Source: Vibrio sp. VB16 (GTDB lineage: Bacteria > Pseudomonadota > Gammaproteobacteria > Enterobacterales > Vibrionaceae). Taken from it: a stretch of 64,000 nt of DNA. Position numbers and translations under genes: made by a program. Positions 44,629-52,711 of this stretch are shown in pieces. The notes beneath the pieces are model-generated. The model had not been told where the DNA came from, made no database searches, and was given only the letters and a program-made list of their open reading frames with translations. Each line of letters starts with the position of its first letter. The stretch's first letter is position 1. The stretch is from the NCBI RefSeq assembly GCF_015594925.2, contig NZ_CP087590.1, forward strand, positions 310,001-374,000, in the 5' to 3' direction.

Positions 44629-44886
44629 ATGGCACACAAAAAAGCTGGCGGTTCTACTCGTAACGGTCGCGATTCAGAAAGCAAACGTCTTGGCGTTAAG
44701 CGTTTTGGTGGCGAATCAGTTCTAGCGGGTAATATCATTGTTCGTCAACGTGGTACTAAGTTCCACGCTGGCACAAACGTTGGTATCGGTAAAGACCATA
44801 CGCTTTTCGCTCTATCTGAAGGTAAAGTGAAATTTGAAGTTAAAGGTCCTAAAAACCGTAAATTCGTAAGCATCGAAGCTGATTAA
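44629..44886 (+). CDS. rpmA: 50S ribosomal protein L27
   Basis: An 85-residue L27 with the canonical start MAHKKAGGSTRNGRDSESKR, whose N-terminus reaches the peptidyl transferase centre, and the signature GGESVLAGNIIVRQRGTKFH. AGGAGAGATATACA precedes the ATG; it is 21 bases after rplU. Confidence 0.98.
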   Translation: MAHKKAGGSTRNGRDSESKRLGVKRFGGESVLAGNIIVRQRGTKFHAGTNVGIGKDHTLFALSEGKVKFEVKGPKNRKFVSIEAD

Positions 44887-44908
44887 TTTTTAGTTTCAAG
44901 CTGAATTT

Positions 44909-44938
44909 AAAAGCCCTGCCGATTAGGCGGGGTTTTTT
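44909..44938 (+). terminator. Intrinsic terminator after rpmA
   Basis: AAGCCCTGCC pairs with GGCGGGGTTT (one T-G pair) around GATTA, followed by a T-run. It separates the ribosomal genes from obgE, which must have its own promoter or rely on read-through. Confidence 0.85.
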
Positions 44939-45108
44939 ATTTATAGCAGAACATAAATAAAGAGATATCTTGGACTAAAGAGTTTTTTCTTTATGTTCTA
45001 TTGAGCAGATAGTAATTGATCTTGGGTGATCGATCTGATTGATGTTGGATCTGCTAAAATTATTATTATTCCTTTAGGATGATAGTTGCACCCAGTGCGG
45101 AGTAAGAG

Positions 45109-46281
45109 ATGAAATTCGTAGATGAAGCGGTTGTAAAAGTAGAAGCGGGTGATGGCGGTAACGGCATTGTAAGTTTCTGGAGAGAAAAATTCATTACCAA
45201 AGGTGGCCCGGATGGTGGCGATGGCGGTGATGGCGGCGACGTATATCTGGTTGCCGATGAAAACTTGAATACCCTTATTGATTACCGTTTTCAGCGTTTT
45301 TATCCTGGTGAACGTGGTCAAAATGGTAGTGGTGGTAACTGTACTGGTAAGCGTGGGCAAGACAAAGTTCTTAAAGTCCCCGTTGGTACACGTGCAGTAG
45401 ATATACACACCAATGAAATCGTTGGTGAAGTCGCTGAGCACGGAAAACAAGTGATGATCGCAAAAGGCGGTTGGCACGGTCTAGGTAATACACGTTTTAA
45501 ATCTTCTGTGAACCGAGCTCCACGTCAAAAGACAATGGGTACTAAAGGTGAGGTGCGTGAACTGCGATTAGAGCTGCTACTGCTTGCTGATGTAGGTATG
45601 CTAGGCTTGCCGAATGCAGGCAAGTCGACCTTTATTCGTTCAGTGTCTGCGGCTAAACCTAAAGTCGCTGATTATCCCTTTACAACCTTGATCCCTAGCT
45701 TAGGTGTGGTGAGTGTTGTTCCTGGAAAGAGCTTTGTTGTTGCGGATATTCCCGGGCTTATCGAAGGGGCTGCTGAAGGTGCTGGACTGGGTATTCGCTT
45801 CCTCAAGCACTTGGAGCGCTGTCGCGTTCTATTACATATGGTTGATATTCTGCCTATTGATGGTAGTGATCCTGTGCAGAATGCACTTACTATCATTGAC
45901 GAACTTGAGCAGTACAGTGAGAAAGTATCGCAAAAACCTCGTTGGTTGATCTTTAATAAAATTGATCTTCTTCCTGAAGACGAAGCAAATGAGAAGATCC
46001 AAGAGATAGTCGATGCTTTAGGATGGGAAGATGAGTATTTCAAAATTTCGGCTGTAAACAAGAACGGGACCAAAGATCTTTGTTATAAGCTCGCTAATTT
46101 CATGGATGCGCTTCCAAGAGAAAAGATTGAATTGACTGAAGAAGATAAAGTCGACTTTATGTGGGACGATTATCATAAAGATGCAATATCTGGCAAAGAT
46201 GTTATCACAGAAGATGGTTGGGATGATGACGATGACGACGACGATATAGATGATGGTCATGTTATCTATGTTCGTGACTGA
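45109..46281 (+). CDS. obgE: Obg-family GTPase (ObgE/CgtA)
   Basis: A 390-residue GTPase for late 50S assembly and stress control. The N-terminal glycine-rich Obg fold (KVEAGDGGNGIVSFWREKF, then GGDGGDGGDV) runs to about residue 158. The G domain has G1 GLPNAGKST, switch DYPFTTLIPSLGVV, G3 DIPGLIEGA and G4 NKIDLL. The C-terminal tail is unusually acidic, with eight consecutive Asp (WDDDDDDDDIDDG). GGAG lies 6-7 bases before the ATG at 45109. Confidence 0.97.
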   Translation: MKFVDEAVVKVEAGDGGNGIVSFWREKFITKGGPDGGDGGDGGDVYLVADENLNTLIDYRFQRFYPGERGQNGSGGNCTGKRGQDKVLKVPVGTRAVDIHTNEIVGEVAEHGKQVMIAKGGWHGLGNTRFKSSVNRAPRQKTMGTKGEVRELRLELLLLADVGMLGLPNAGKSTFIRSVSAAKPKVADYPFTTLIPSLGVVSVVPGKSFVVADIPGLIEGAAEGAGLGIRFLKHLERCRVLLHMVDILPIDGSDPVQNALTIIDELEQYSEKVSQKPRWLIFNKIDLLPEDEANEKIQEIVDALGWEDEYFKISAVNKNGTKDLCYKLANFMDALPREKIELTEEDKVDFMWDDYHKDAISGKDVITEDGWDDDDDDDDIDDGHVIYVRD

Positions 46282-46307
46282 TGTTCTCTAAATTAATCTT
46301 ATCAATG

Positions 46308-46337
46308 AAACCGCGACAGTATGTTGCGGTTTTTTTA
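46308..46337 (+). terminator. Intrinsic terminator of obgE
   Basis: AAACCGC (46308-46314) pairs with GCGGTTT (46326-46332) and runs into further T residues, 27 bases after the obgE stop. Confidence 0.85.
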
Positions 46338-46461
46338 TGCCTAAATCATGTTATACGTTTGAATTTTGAGGCAATATATAGCGTATAGGCGATTACAATG
46401 CTTTTATCTCGAACAAAATTTGATCACGAAAGATCAATAGACCCTAGTATAAGGACATTAA

Positions 46462-47247
46462 GTGGACACAAATATGAGTATAGAGGATAAGCAACGCGCT
46501 ATTTCTCGATTAGTTGCTCAAGCAGGGCAGATGTTGTTGGCTCATGGAGCAGAAAGTACTCTGGTTGCGGATATTATGCGACGCATGGGGCTAGCAAGTG
46601 ATGCTGACGAAGTAGAAGTGTCTTTGTCTGCTAACTCAATTGTCGTGACGACATTTATTCATGATCGTTGTATGACGACAACAAGGCGAGCGCCAGATCG
46701 CGGCATAAATATGCGCGTTGTTACTCAAATTCAACGTATCTGCATCATGATGGAGAAAGGGTTACTAGATTACTCTCTAGCACAGGATAGACTAAATAAG
46801 ATCAGTCCCGCTAGGTATAATCGTTGGTTGGTTGTTCTAATGATAGGGCTATCTTGCGCATCATTTAGTCACTTGGCCGGAGGTGATTGGTCTATTGTCT
46901 CGATTACCTTTTTAGCCTCAGCTATTGGCATGATCGTAAGACAAGAGATAGGTCATCGGCACTTTAATCCTTTAATTAACTTTGCTGTAACGGCTTTTGT
47001 CACCACACTTATTTCCGCTCAAGCGATGGTATATGGTATTGGTAACCACCCTTTTATAGCAATGGCATCTTCAGTATTGATGTTGGTTCCTGGTTTTCCA
47101 TTGATCAACTCTGTTGCTGATATGGTTAAGGGGTACATAAATATAGGTATTGCCCGTTTTGTAATGGGAAGTCTGTTAACACTGGCAACCTGTTTAGGTA
47201 TCGTTGGTGCAATGACGCTGGTCGGCGTCTGGGGGTGGGTAGGATAA
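46462..47247 (+). CDS. Threonine/serine exporter, ThrE N-terminal-type subunit (PF06738)
   Basis: A 261-residue membrane protein of the ThrE/DUF1212 family. A soluble N-terminal domain (LLAHGAESTLVADIMRRMGL, then VEVSLSANSIVVTTF and TTTRRAPDRGINMRVV) is followed by about five membrane segments. Corynebacterial ThrE exports threonine and serine as one long protein; here the two halves are separate genes. The start is a GTG at 46462, 6 bases after AAGGA; the ATG at 46474 is too far from that site. Confidence 0.85.
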   Translation: MDTNMSIEDKQRAISRLVAQAGQMLLAHGAESTLVADIMRRMGLASDADEVEVSLSANSIVVTTFIHDRCMTTTRRAPDRGINMRVVTQIQRICIMMEKGLLDYSLAQDRLNKISPARYNRWLVVLMIGLSCASFSHLAGGDWSIVSITFLASAIGMIVRQEIGHRHFNPLINFAVTAFVTTLISAQAMVYGIGNHPFIAMASSVLMLVPGFPLINSVADMVKGYINIGIARFVMGSLLTLATCLGIVGAMTLVGVWGWVG

Positions 47248-47711
47248 TGGAAATAGTAATTGGTCTTCTAAATGATATGTTTTTTGCCTCTATTCCTGCT
47301 GTCGGTTTTGCTCTTGTATTTAATGTCCCACAAAAAGCACTAAAGTATTGCGCGGTTGGTGGTGCGATTGGACATGGTTCAAGGTATCTGATGCTTCAAT
47401 ATGGTGTGCCTATAGAATGGGCGACTTTTTTTGCTGCGACAATCGTTGGTATGATTGGTGTCTATTGGTCTCGAAAGTTTTTGGCTCATCCAAAGGTGTT
47501 TACCGTCGCGGCATTAATACCCATGGTTCCTGGTGTCTTTGCTTTTAAAGCCATGATCGCATTAGTAGAGATAAATCATTTGGGTTATACCCCTGAATTG
47601 GTATCGGTATTGATGGAGAACTTTTTGAAAGCGATGTTTATTATCGCAGGCCTTGCCATTGGATTGGCGATGCCAGGCTTACTCTTCTATCGACGCAGAT
47701 CCGTGATTTAA
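47247..47711 (+). CDS. Threonine/serine exporter, ThrE C-terminal-type subunit (PF12821)
   Basis: A 154-residue membrane protein with four to five hydrophobic segments, matching the ThrE_2 half of the exporter: FASIPAVGFALVFNVPQKAL at the start and VAALIPMVPGVFAFKAMIAL in the core. Its ATG shares the last base of the upstream stop (TAATG), so it is translationally coupled to its partner. The two products most likely form one exporter; substrate is inferred from the family. Confidence 0.85.
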   Translation: MEIVIGLLNDMFFASIPAVGFALVFNVPQKALKYCAVGGAIGHGSRYLMLQYGVPIEWATFFAATIVGMIGVYWSRKFLAHPKVFTVAALIPMVPGVFAFKAMIALVEINHLGYTPELVSVLMENFLKAMFIIAGLAIGLAMPGLLFYRRRSVI

Positions 47712-47728
47712 ACGAGAAGTATCATAAA

Positions 47729-48226
47729 ATGAAAATTAGCATGATAGCCGCAATGGCGAAAAACAGAGTGATAGGTAAAGAGAATCAAATGCCCTGGCAT
47801 TTACCCGCTGATTTCGCTTGGTTTAAGCGATGTACTATGGGGAAGCCGATTATTATGGGTCGTAAGACCTATGATTCTATTGGCCGTCCTCTTCCTGGCA
47901 GACAAAACATTGTCATTAGTCGTGATGTATCGCGAGTGATAGAAGGTGTAGATTGTGTTACTTCGCTTGAACAAGCGGTTGAGCTTGTTACTGAGCATGA
48001 TGAAGTGATGATAATTGGTGGTGGATCTATCTATCAAGCGTGTTTAGAGAAAGCGGACTGCTTGTATTTAACCTACATAGAATTAAATGTAGAGGGTGAT
48101 ACCAAGTTTCCTGATTGGGGAGACGAGTGGAAAGAGACCTATTCGGAGTCGTTTTTAGCGGATGAAAAAAATGCTCATGACATGCGGTTTGTCGTTCTTG
48201 AAAAATGTGCCTCTTTGGACACGTAG
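47729..48226 (+). CDS. folA: Dihydrofolate reductase
   Basis: A 165-residue DHFR that regenerates tetrahydrofolate. The fold begins MKISMIAAMAKNRVIGKENQ and continues MPWHLPADFAWFKRCTMGKP, which includes the active-site acidic residue (LPAD). The NADPH-binding parts are IIMGRKTYDSIGRPLPGR and MIIGGGSIYQACLEKADCLY. It converges on apaH, the same arrangement as in E. coli. Confidence 0.97.
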   Translation: MKISMIAAMAKNRVIGKENQMPWHLPADFAWFKRCTMGKPIIMGRKTYDSIGRPLPGRQNIVISRDVSRVIEGVDCVTSLEQAVELVTEHDEVMIIGGGSIYQACLEKADCLYLTYIELNVEGDTKFPDWGDEWKETYSESFLADEKNAHDMRFVVLEKCASLDT

Positions 48227-48258
48227 ATTCTATTTACAGTAGGGCCTAATCCGTCAGT

Positions 48259-48296
48259 TTAAGCTAATTGCTCTGTGGTTGTTGACAATTAGCTTA
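48259..48296. terminator. Convergent hairpin between folA and apaH
   Basis: TTAAGCTAATTG (48259-48270) and CAATTAGCTTAA (48286-48297, last base just outside the listed end) form a perfect 12-bp AT-rich stem with a 15-base loop. The apaH stop lies inside the right arm. It probably serves as a shared end for the two converging transcripts, though it lacks a clear T-run. Confidence 0.6.
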
Positions 48297-49095
48297 AGCT
48301 ATCTTGGCTGAAAAAGGTTTTATCTTCCCAGCGCAGCATGGTTAAAGTGCCACCCCAGACACAGCCAGTATCTAAACCTATCGCGTGTTTATTTTCAAAA
48401 CCTGACAGAGCGGCCCAATGACCAAATAAGATGGTTTTATCCAATTTTATTCTCTGTTTTAACTTGAACCAAGGAACCAGTTTTTTAGAGGTGACGTCTT
48501 GAGGTGGGAGCTTACATAGCATATCTAGGCGACCATCTGTAAAGCAAAAACGCATGCGAGTAAAGGCGTTGATAATGTACCTGTAGCGCTCGATTCCTTG
48601 CAGATCATCATCCCAATAATCTGGTGAGTTGGCATACATTTCTTCTATGAGCCATCTCCAGTTATCCCCTTGCAGCTCAGCTTCTACTTCTTTAGATGCT
48701 GCACAGGCTTGTTTTCTATCCCATTGAGGAGAGATACCCGCATGGCAAACGACAAACTCGTCATGTTCAGCAATCAACGGTTGATGCCGTAGCCAATCTA
48801 GAAGTTCATCTCTATCTGGTGCCGAGAATATGGGCAGTGTTCGGTCTTTTTTCTTTTGTGGGTGAATCCCCAATGAAACGGCAAGTAAATGTAGATCGTG
48901 ATTACCTAAAACCGTTATCGCCGCAGAACCAAGAGACTTAACGAATCGCAATGTCTCAAGGGATTTAGGACCTCGGGCAACTAAATCACCAGCAAACCAA
49001 ATAGTGTCGTGTTTCGGATCGAAATTGGCTTTGTTTAACAGTAGTTGTAACTCATCAAAGCAGCCTTGAATATCACCAACAATGTAGTTCGCCAC
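48289..49095 (-). CDS. apaH: Diadenosine tetraphosphatase (symmetrical) ApaH
   Basis: A 268-residue metallophosphatase that splits Ap4A and removes Np4 caps from RNA. The motifs are GDIQGCFDEL near residue 7, WFAGDLVARGP, TVLGNHDLHLLAVSLG, and FVVCHAGISPQW. The start is a GTG at 49095, after AAGAG. It is the last gene of the lptD-surA-pdxA-rsmA-apaG-apaH operon. Confidence 0.96.
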   Translation of the reverse strand: MANYIVGDIQGCFDELQLLLNKANFDPKHDTIWFAGDLVARGPKSLETLRFVKSLGSAAITVLGNHDLHLLAVSLGIHPQKKKDRTLPIFSAPDRDELLDWLRHQPLIAEHDEFVVCHAGISPQWDRKQACAASKEVEAELQGDNWRWLIEEMYANSPDYWDDDLQGIERYRYIINAFTRMRFCFTDGRLDMLCKLPPQDVTSKKLVPWFKLKQRIKLDKTILFGHWAALSGFENKHAIGLDTGCVWGGTLTMLRWEDKTFFSQDSLS

Positions 49096-49108
49096 GTAAT
49101 TACACTCT

Positions 49109-49489
49109 TTAATTTAAAATATTTGGAATAGCTAAGCTAAACGGATCGACCTCTACGATGAATTCAGTACCGTCAGCATCATTCATTATGTATTGACCTT
49201 GCATTACACCAACAGGCGTCTCTATTGCCGTTGCACTTGTGTAGGTGTAATCGTCATTACTTTTTATATAAGGTTGCTTTCCAACAACGCCATCGCCTTC
49301 TACTGTCATCTGTTTTCCATCTGCATCCGTAATTAACCAGCGTCTTCCAATGAGTTGAACTGTCTGGTTACTTAGGTTTTTGATGGAGATGATGTAGGCA
49401 AACACGTACCGTTTGTGTTCTGGTTGAGATTGCTCTGCTACGTACTTCGCGTGTACTTGGCATTTGATACAAGGTTGAATAACGTCCAT
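49109..49489 (-). CDS. apaG: ApaG protein (Co2+/Mg2+ efflux-associated)
   Basis: A 126-residue ApaG/DUF525 protein with an immunoglobulin-like beta fold: YVFAYIISIKNLSNQTVQLI, RRWLITDADGKQ, and GVMQGQYIMNDADG are typical. Function is unclear; loss affects cobalt resistance in Salmonella. The start at 49489 follows GAGGTGAAC; a GTG six bases upstream is an alternative. It lies between rsmA and apaH, as in E. coli. Confidence 0.95.
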   Translation of the reverse strand: MDVIQPCIKCQVHAKYVAEQSQPEHKRYVFAYIISIKNLSNQTVQLIGRRWLITDADGKQMTVEGDGVVGKQPYIKSNDDYTYTSATAIETPVGVMQGQYIMNDADGTEFIVEVDPFSLAIPNILN

Positions 49490-49544
49490 GTTCACCTCAA
49501 TAGTTCAATTGTCGATAATAGCGTTGTGGGTTTTTGTTTTTATT

Positions 49545-50351
49545 CTAGCTGTGATGTTTCTCTAACCAGTTTGCCATGTCGACAAATTGCTCAAGGGTTA
49601 AATTCTCAGGGCGCATACCTGGATTGACTCCTAGAGCTTCTAATGTTTCAGTATCTAACAAGTGCTTGTAGCAGTTTCTAACTGTTTTGCGTCTTTGGTT
49701 GAACCCATCTCTGCATACTCTATCTAACCACTTTAAGTCAGTTGCCGGATAAGGAATTTCTTCATAAGGAACCAAACGAACGACGGCTGAATCTACTTTT
49801 GGTGGTGGGATAAAGGCGGTTGGTGGCACCTCTAACACAGGCACAACTTTGCAGTAATATTGAGCCATTACGGTCAATCGACCATATGTTTTACTACCAG
49901 GGCCTGCGGCTAATCGATTGACGACTTCTTTTTGTAACATGAAGTGCATGTCTTGGATATCTTTATGAAATTTAAAGAGATGAAACATTAATGGTGTAGA
50001 GATGTTATAAGGCAAATTACCAAATATACGTAACTTATTGTTCGGTTTAATCAACTGAGTAAAGTCAAATTTCATCGCATCACCTTCATAAATCGTCAGT
50101 TTTGACGAAAGATCGGGGTGATTACGTAAACGTTCAGCTAAATCTCTATCAAGCTCAATAACGGTAAATTTATCGATCTCTTTCCCAACGGGTTCTGTAA
50201 TTGCACCAAGTCCTGGCCCAATTTCAACAAGGTTTTGCCCGGGTAAAGGGTTGATAGCAGAAACAATACCATCAATAATATAGGGGTCATTCAGGAAGTT
50301 TTGACCAAAACGTTTCCGCGCTTTGTGTCCCAAGTGGACATCATTTCTCAT
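49545..50351 (-). CDS. rsmA: 16S rRNA dimethyladenosine transferase RsmA (KsgA)
   Basis: A 268-residue SAM-dependent methyltransferase that dimethylates two adjacent adenosines (A1518/A1519 in E. coli) near the 3' end of 16S rRNA, a late 30S checkpoint. SAM motif I is VEIGPGLGAITEP. The catalytic motif IV is FGNLPYNIS, and PPPKVDSAVVRL is the family signature. It begins 2 bases after the pdxA stop. Confidence 0.97.
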   Translation of the reverse strand: MRNDVHLGHKARKRFGQNFLNDPYIIDGIVSAINPLPGQNLVEIGPGLGAITEPVGKEIDKFTVIELDRDLAERLRNHPDLSSKLTIYEGDAMKFDFTQLIKPNNKLRIFGNLPYNISTPLMFHLFKFHKDIQDMHFMLQKEVVNRLAAGPGSKTYGRLTVMAQYYCKVVPVLEVPPTAFIPPPKVDSAVVRLVPYEEIPYPATDLKWLDRVCRDGFNQRRKTVRNCYKHLLDTETLEALGVNPGMRPENLTLEQFVDMANWLEKHHS

Positions 50352-50353
50352 TA

Positions 50354-51373
50354 TTATCTCTCAATTAAAGGACCCTTATTAACAAAAGGTTTTTTTTCAA
50401 CTAATTCTATCGCGTGTTTAAGAGCGGTTTGGAAACTTCCTGTGTCCGCTTGCCCTGTTCCTGCTAGATCAAGTGCTGTACCGTGATCGACAGATGTTCT
50501 TATATAGGGTAGACCAAGAGTAATGTTTACTGATCGTCCAAAGCCTTTATATTTCAACACAGGCAGAACTTGATCATGGTACATACCAAGCACGGTATCT
50601 GCGTCTGCTAAATATTTTTCATTAAAAATGGTATCTGCCGGTAACGGCCCAATCAAATCAAAATCACACTCTGCCCTAAGCTTGTCAAGGGTTGGGGTGA
50701 TCGTTTTGATCTCTTCATCCCCTAAACAGCCATCTTCTCCTGCATGAGGATTGAGTCCACATACATAGATTTTAGGGGATTTGATGGCAAATTTATTGAC
50801 CAAGTCGTCATGAAGGATGCGGATTATACTCTCTAGCCGCTCTGCTGTAACGGCTTTTGATATATAAGCTAAAGGTAAATGGGTAGTGACTAAAGCAACA
50901 CGCAGTCCTTCTGTTGCTAACATCATGACTACTAAGGGAGTATTCGACTTTTCAGCAAAGAATTCGGTATGCCCACTAAACGCGACACCGGCTCGATTGA
51001 TTGCGCCTTTGTGGACCGGACCTGTTACGACAGCGTCGAATTCTCCGCTCATACACCCATTATTGGCACGTTCTAATGTCGCTAAGACATAGTGGCCATT
51101 TTTTTCGTTTAATTGACCCGCGACTGAAGGTTCCGCTTGCGAAATATGATCAACAAGCAGTGAACCTGCTTGTTGGGGTGTTGCTGCGATGGCGACATCG
51201 TAATCGACAAGCGTTACATTGATCCCAAGCTCTGCTGCTCTTTGAGCTAACAAGGTTTTATCTGCACAGACCACAATCTGGTGTGCCCAATCCGATTGCG
51301 ATAAGGCTAAGACAAGATCTGGCCCTATTCCAGCGGGCTCTCCTGCTGTGACGATAATTCTTCTGGTCGACAT
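50354..51373 (-). CDS. pdxA: 4-hydroxythreonine-4-phosphate dehydrogenase PdxA
   Basis: A 339-residue enzyme of pyridoxal-phosphate synthesis. It begins with RRIIVTAGEPAGIGPDLVLA and has the metal ligands in SGHTEFFAEK, GLNPHAGEDGCLGDEE and MYHDQVLPVLKYKGF. Its ATG shares one base with the surA stop (TAATG), so it is coupled to surA. Confidence 0.97.
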   Translation of the reverse strand: MSTRRIIVTAGEPAGIGPDLVLALSQSDWAHQIVVCADKTLLAQRAAELGINVTLVDYDVAIAATPQQAGSLLVDHISQAEPSVAGQLNEKNGHYVLATLERANNGCMSGEFDAVVTGPVHKGAINRAGVAFSGHTEFFAEKSNTPLVVMMLATEGLRVALVTTHLPLAYISKAVTAERLESIIRILHDDLVNKFAIKSPKIYVCGLNPHAGEDGCLGDEEIKTITPTLDKLRAECDFDLIGPLPADTIFNEKYLADADTVLGMYHDQVLPVLKYKGFGRSVNITLGLPYIRTSVDHGTALDLAGTGQADTGSFQTALKHAIELVEKKPFVNKGPLIER

Positions 51374-52668
51374 TATTGTTCTTCACCTTCGTCATTTTCA
51401 ATAAATTCAACAAACGCACTGGCTCTTATTTCTTGCATCCAAGCTGAGGCTTCTTCATTGAATTTACGATTAAAAAGAATTCTATAGGCTTTATTGGTTA
51501 GTGCTGTATCTGTTTTGTCAACTTCACGTCGATCAAGTACCTCAACAATATGCCAGCCGTGAACGGTCTTGAACGGCTCACTTATTTGACCAATGGGTAA
51601 TATCTCTACTTGGTGCTTAAATTCTGGGACATATAAATCTGGGGTTTGGTAACCCAACTCCCCATTTTTAGCCGCAGAACCTGGGTCTTGGCTGTGTTGC
51701 TCTGCGAGCTCACCAAACTTGATCTCACCAGATTCGATGCGACGAGCGTAGTTCTGTAGTTGTTTTTGGGCGCCTTCATCACTGAGTATTACCGAGGTTT
51801 TGATCAAAATATGTCGGGCATTAACCTCTGTGACTGCAACAGTTTCTAACCCTCTAGTATCAGCGATTTTGATGATATGAAGCCCAACACCACTTCGAAA
51901 TGGCCCAATAACCGCTCCTTTTGCCTGAGTTGTTATTTGATCCGCAAATATTGTTGGCATTTCTTCTTTGCGTAGCCATCCCCAATCACCACCTTCTAAT
52001 GCCTTAGGTCCTTTTGAGTAACTGATTGCCATGGTAGAAAAATCTTCACCCTGATCAAGCTTCTTAATAATATCGTTGGCCTCTTTCTCAAGCGTTTGTT
52101 TGTCGGTGCCATCTTCAAGTCGTAATTGGATATGTTGAAGTCGATATTGTACAGAGGCGTTGGTCTCGGTAGCGAGTTGCTCAGACAAGCTTTCTACTTC
52201 TGCTGGCAATATGTTGATTCTACGACGAACGAGCGCATTACGAGCTTCGGAAATCGCGATCTCTTTCCTGACTTGCTCTCGAAACGTGACATAACTTACA
52301 CCATCTTCAGTGAGTGAGTTTTGTAGTTGGTCGACCGTTAAGTTTCTTTCTTTGGCGATTTCTTGAACCGCTTGATTCAAACGGTTGTCATCTATCTTTA
52401 CTCCAAGGCGTTCTGATTCTTGGAACTGGATAGTATCGACAATAAGCTTTTCTAGTACCTGCTCACGTAATACGTCGATGTCTGGCAAAGCTTGGCTGCC
52501 TTTCTTCGAGTTGGTTTCAAGCGTGATGATCGCGATATCAATATCACTTTGTAATATGACACCATCATTTACGATTACCGCGACTCTATCTAGCTCAACG
52601 GGTGCAGCCATGCTTGAGGCTGACAGTACAGATAAAAAAACTATTAGGGTGTGTTTCCACATTTTCAT
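51373..52668 (-). CDS. surA: Periplasmic chaperone and peptidyl-prolyl isomerase SurA
   Basis: A 431-residue outer-membrane-protein chaperone. The signal peptide is about 1-21 (SVLSASSMA). The N-terminal chaperone domain covers about 22-170. Two parvulin domains follow: the first ends with GPFRSGVGLHIIKIADTRG, and the second has ARHILIKTSVILSDEGA and GYQTPDLYVPEFK. It delivers barrel proteins, including LptD, to the BAM complex, which fits its place just after lptD. Confidence 0.96.
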   Translation of the reverse strand: MKMWKHTLIVFLSVLSASSMAAPVELDRVAVIVNDGVILQSDIDIAIITLETNSKKGSQALPDIDVLREQVLEKLIVDTIQFQESERLGVKIDDNRLNQAVQEIAKERNLTVDQLQNSLTEDGVSYVTFREQVRKEIAISEARNALVRRRINILPAEVESLSEQLATETNASVQYRLQHIQLRLEDGTDKQTLEKEANDIIKKLDQGEDFSTMAISYSKGPKALEGGDWGWLRKEEMPTIFADQITTQAKGAVIGPFRSGVGLHIIKIADTRGLETVAVTEVNARHILIKTSVILSDEGAQKQLQNYARRIESGEIKFGELAEQHSQDPGSAAKNGELGYQTPDLYVPEFKHQVEILPIGQISEPFKTVHGWHIVEVLDRREVDKTDTALTNKAYRILFNRKFNEEASAWMQEIRASAFVEFIENDEGEEQ

Positions 52669-52711
52669 TTAATGTATACCAATAAATTTGTGTTGCTCAA
52701 TGGCAAGACTG

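Noticed and set aside
44998..45477. 159-codon frame antisense to the start of obgE
   Set aside because: Thr/Ile-rich translation is the reverse of the Gly/Asp-rich Obg fold; the sense gene is certain.
45672..46073. 133-codon frame antisense to obgE
   Set aside because: Lies within the conserved G domain; no start signals or homology.
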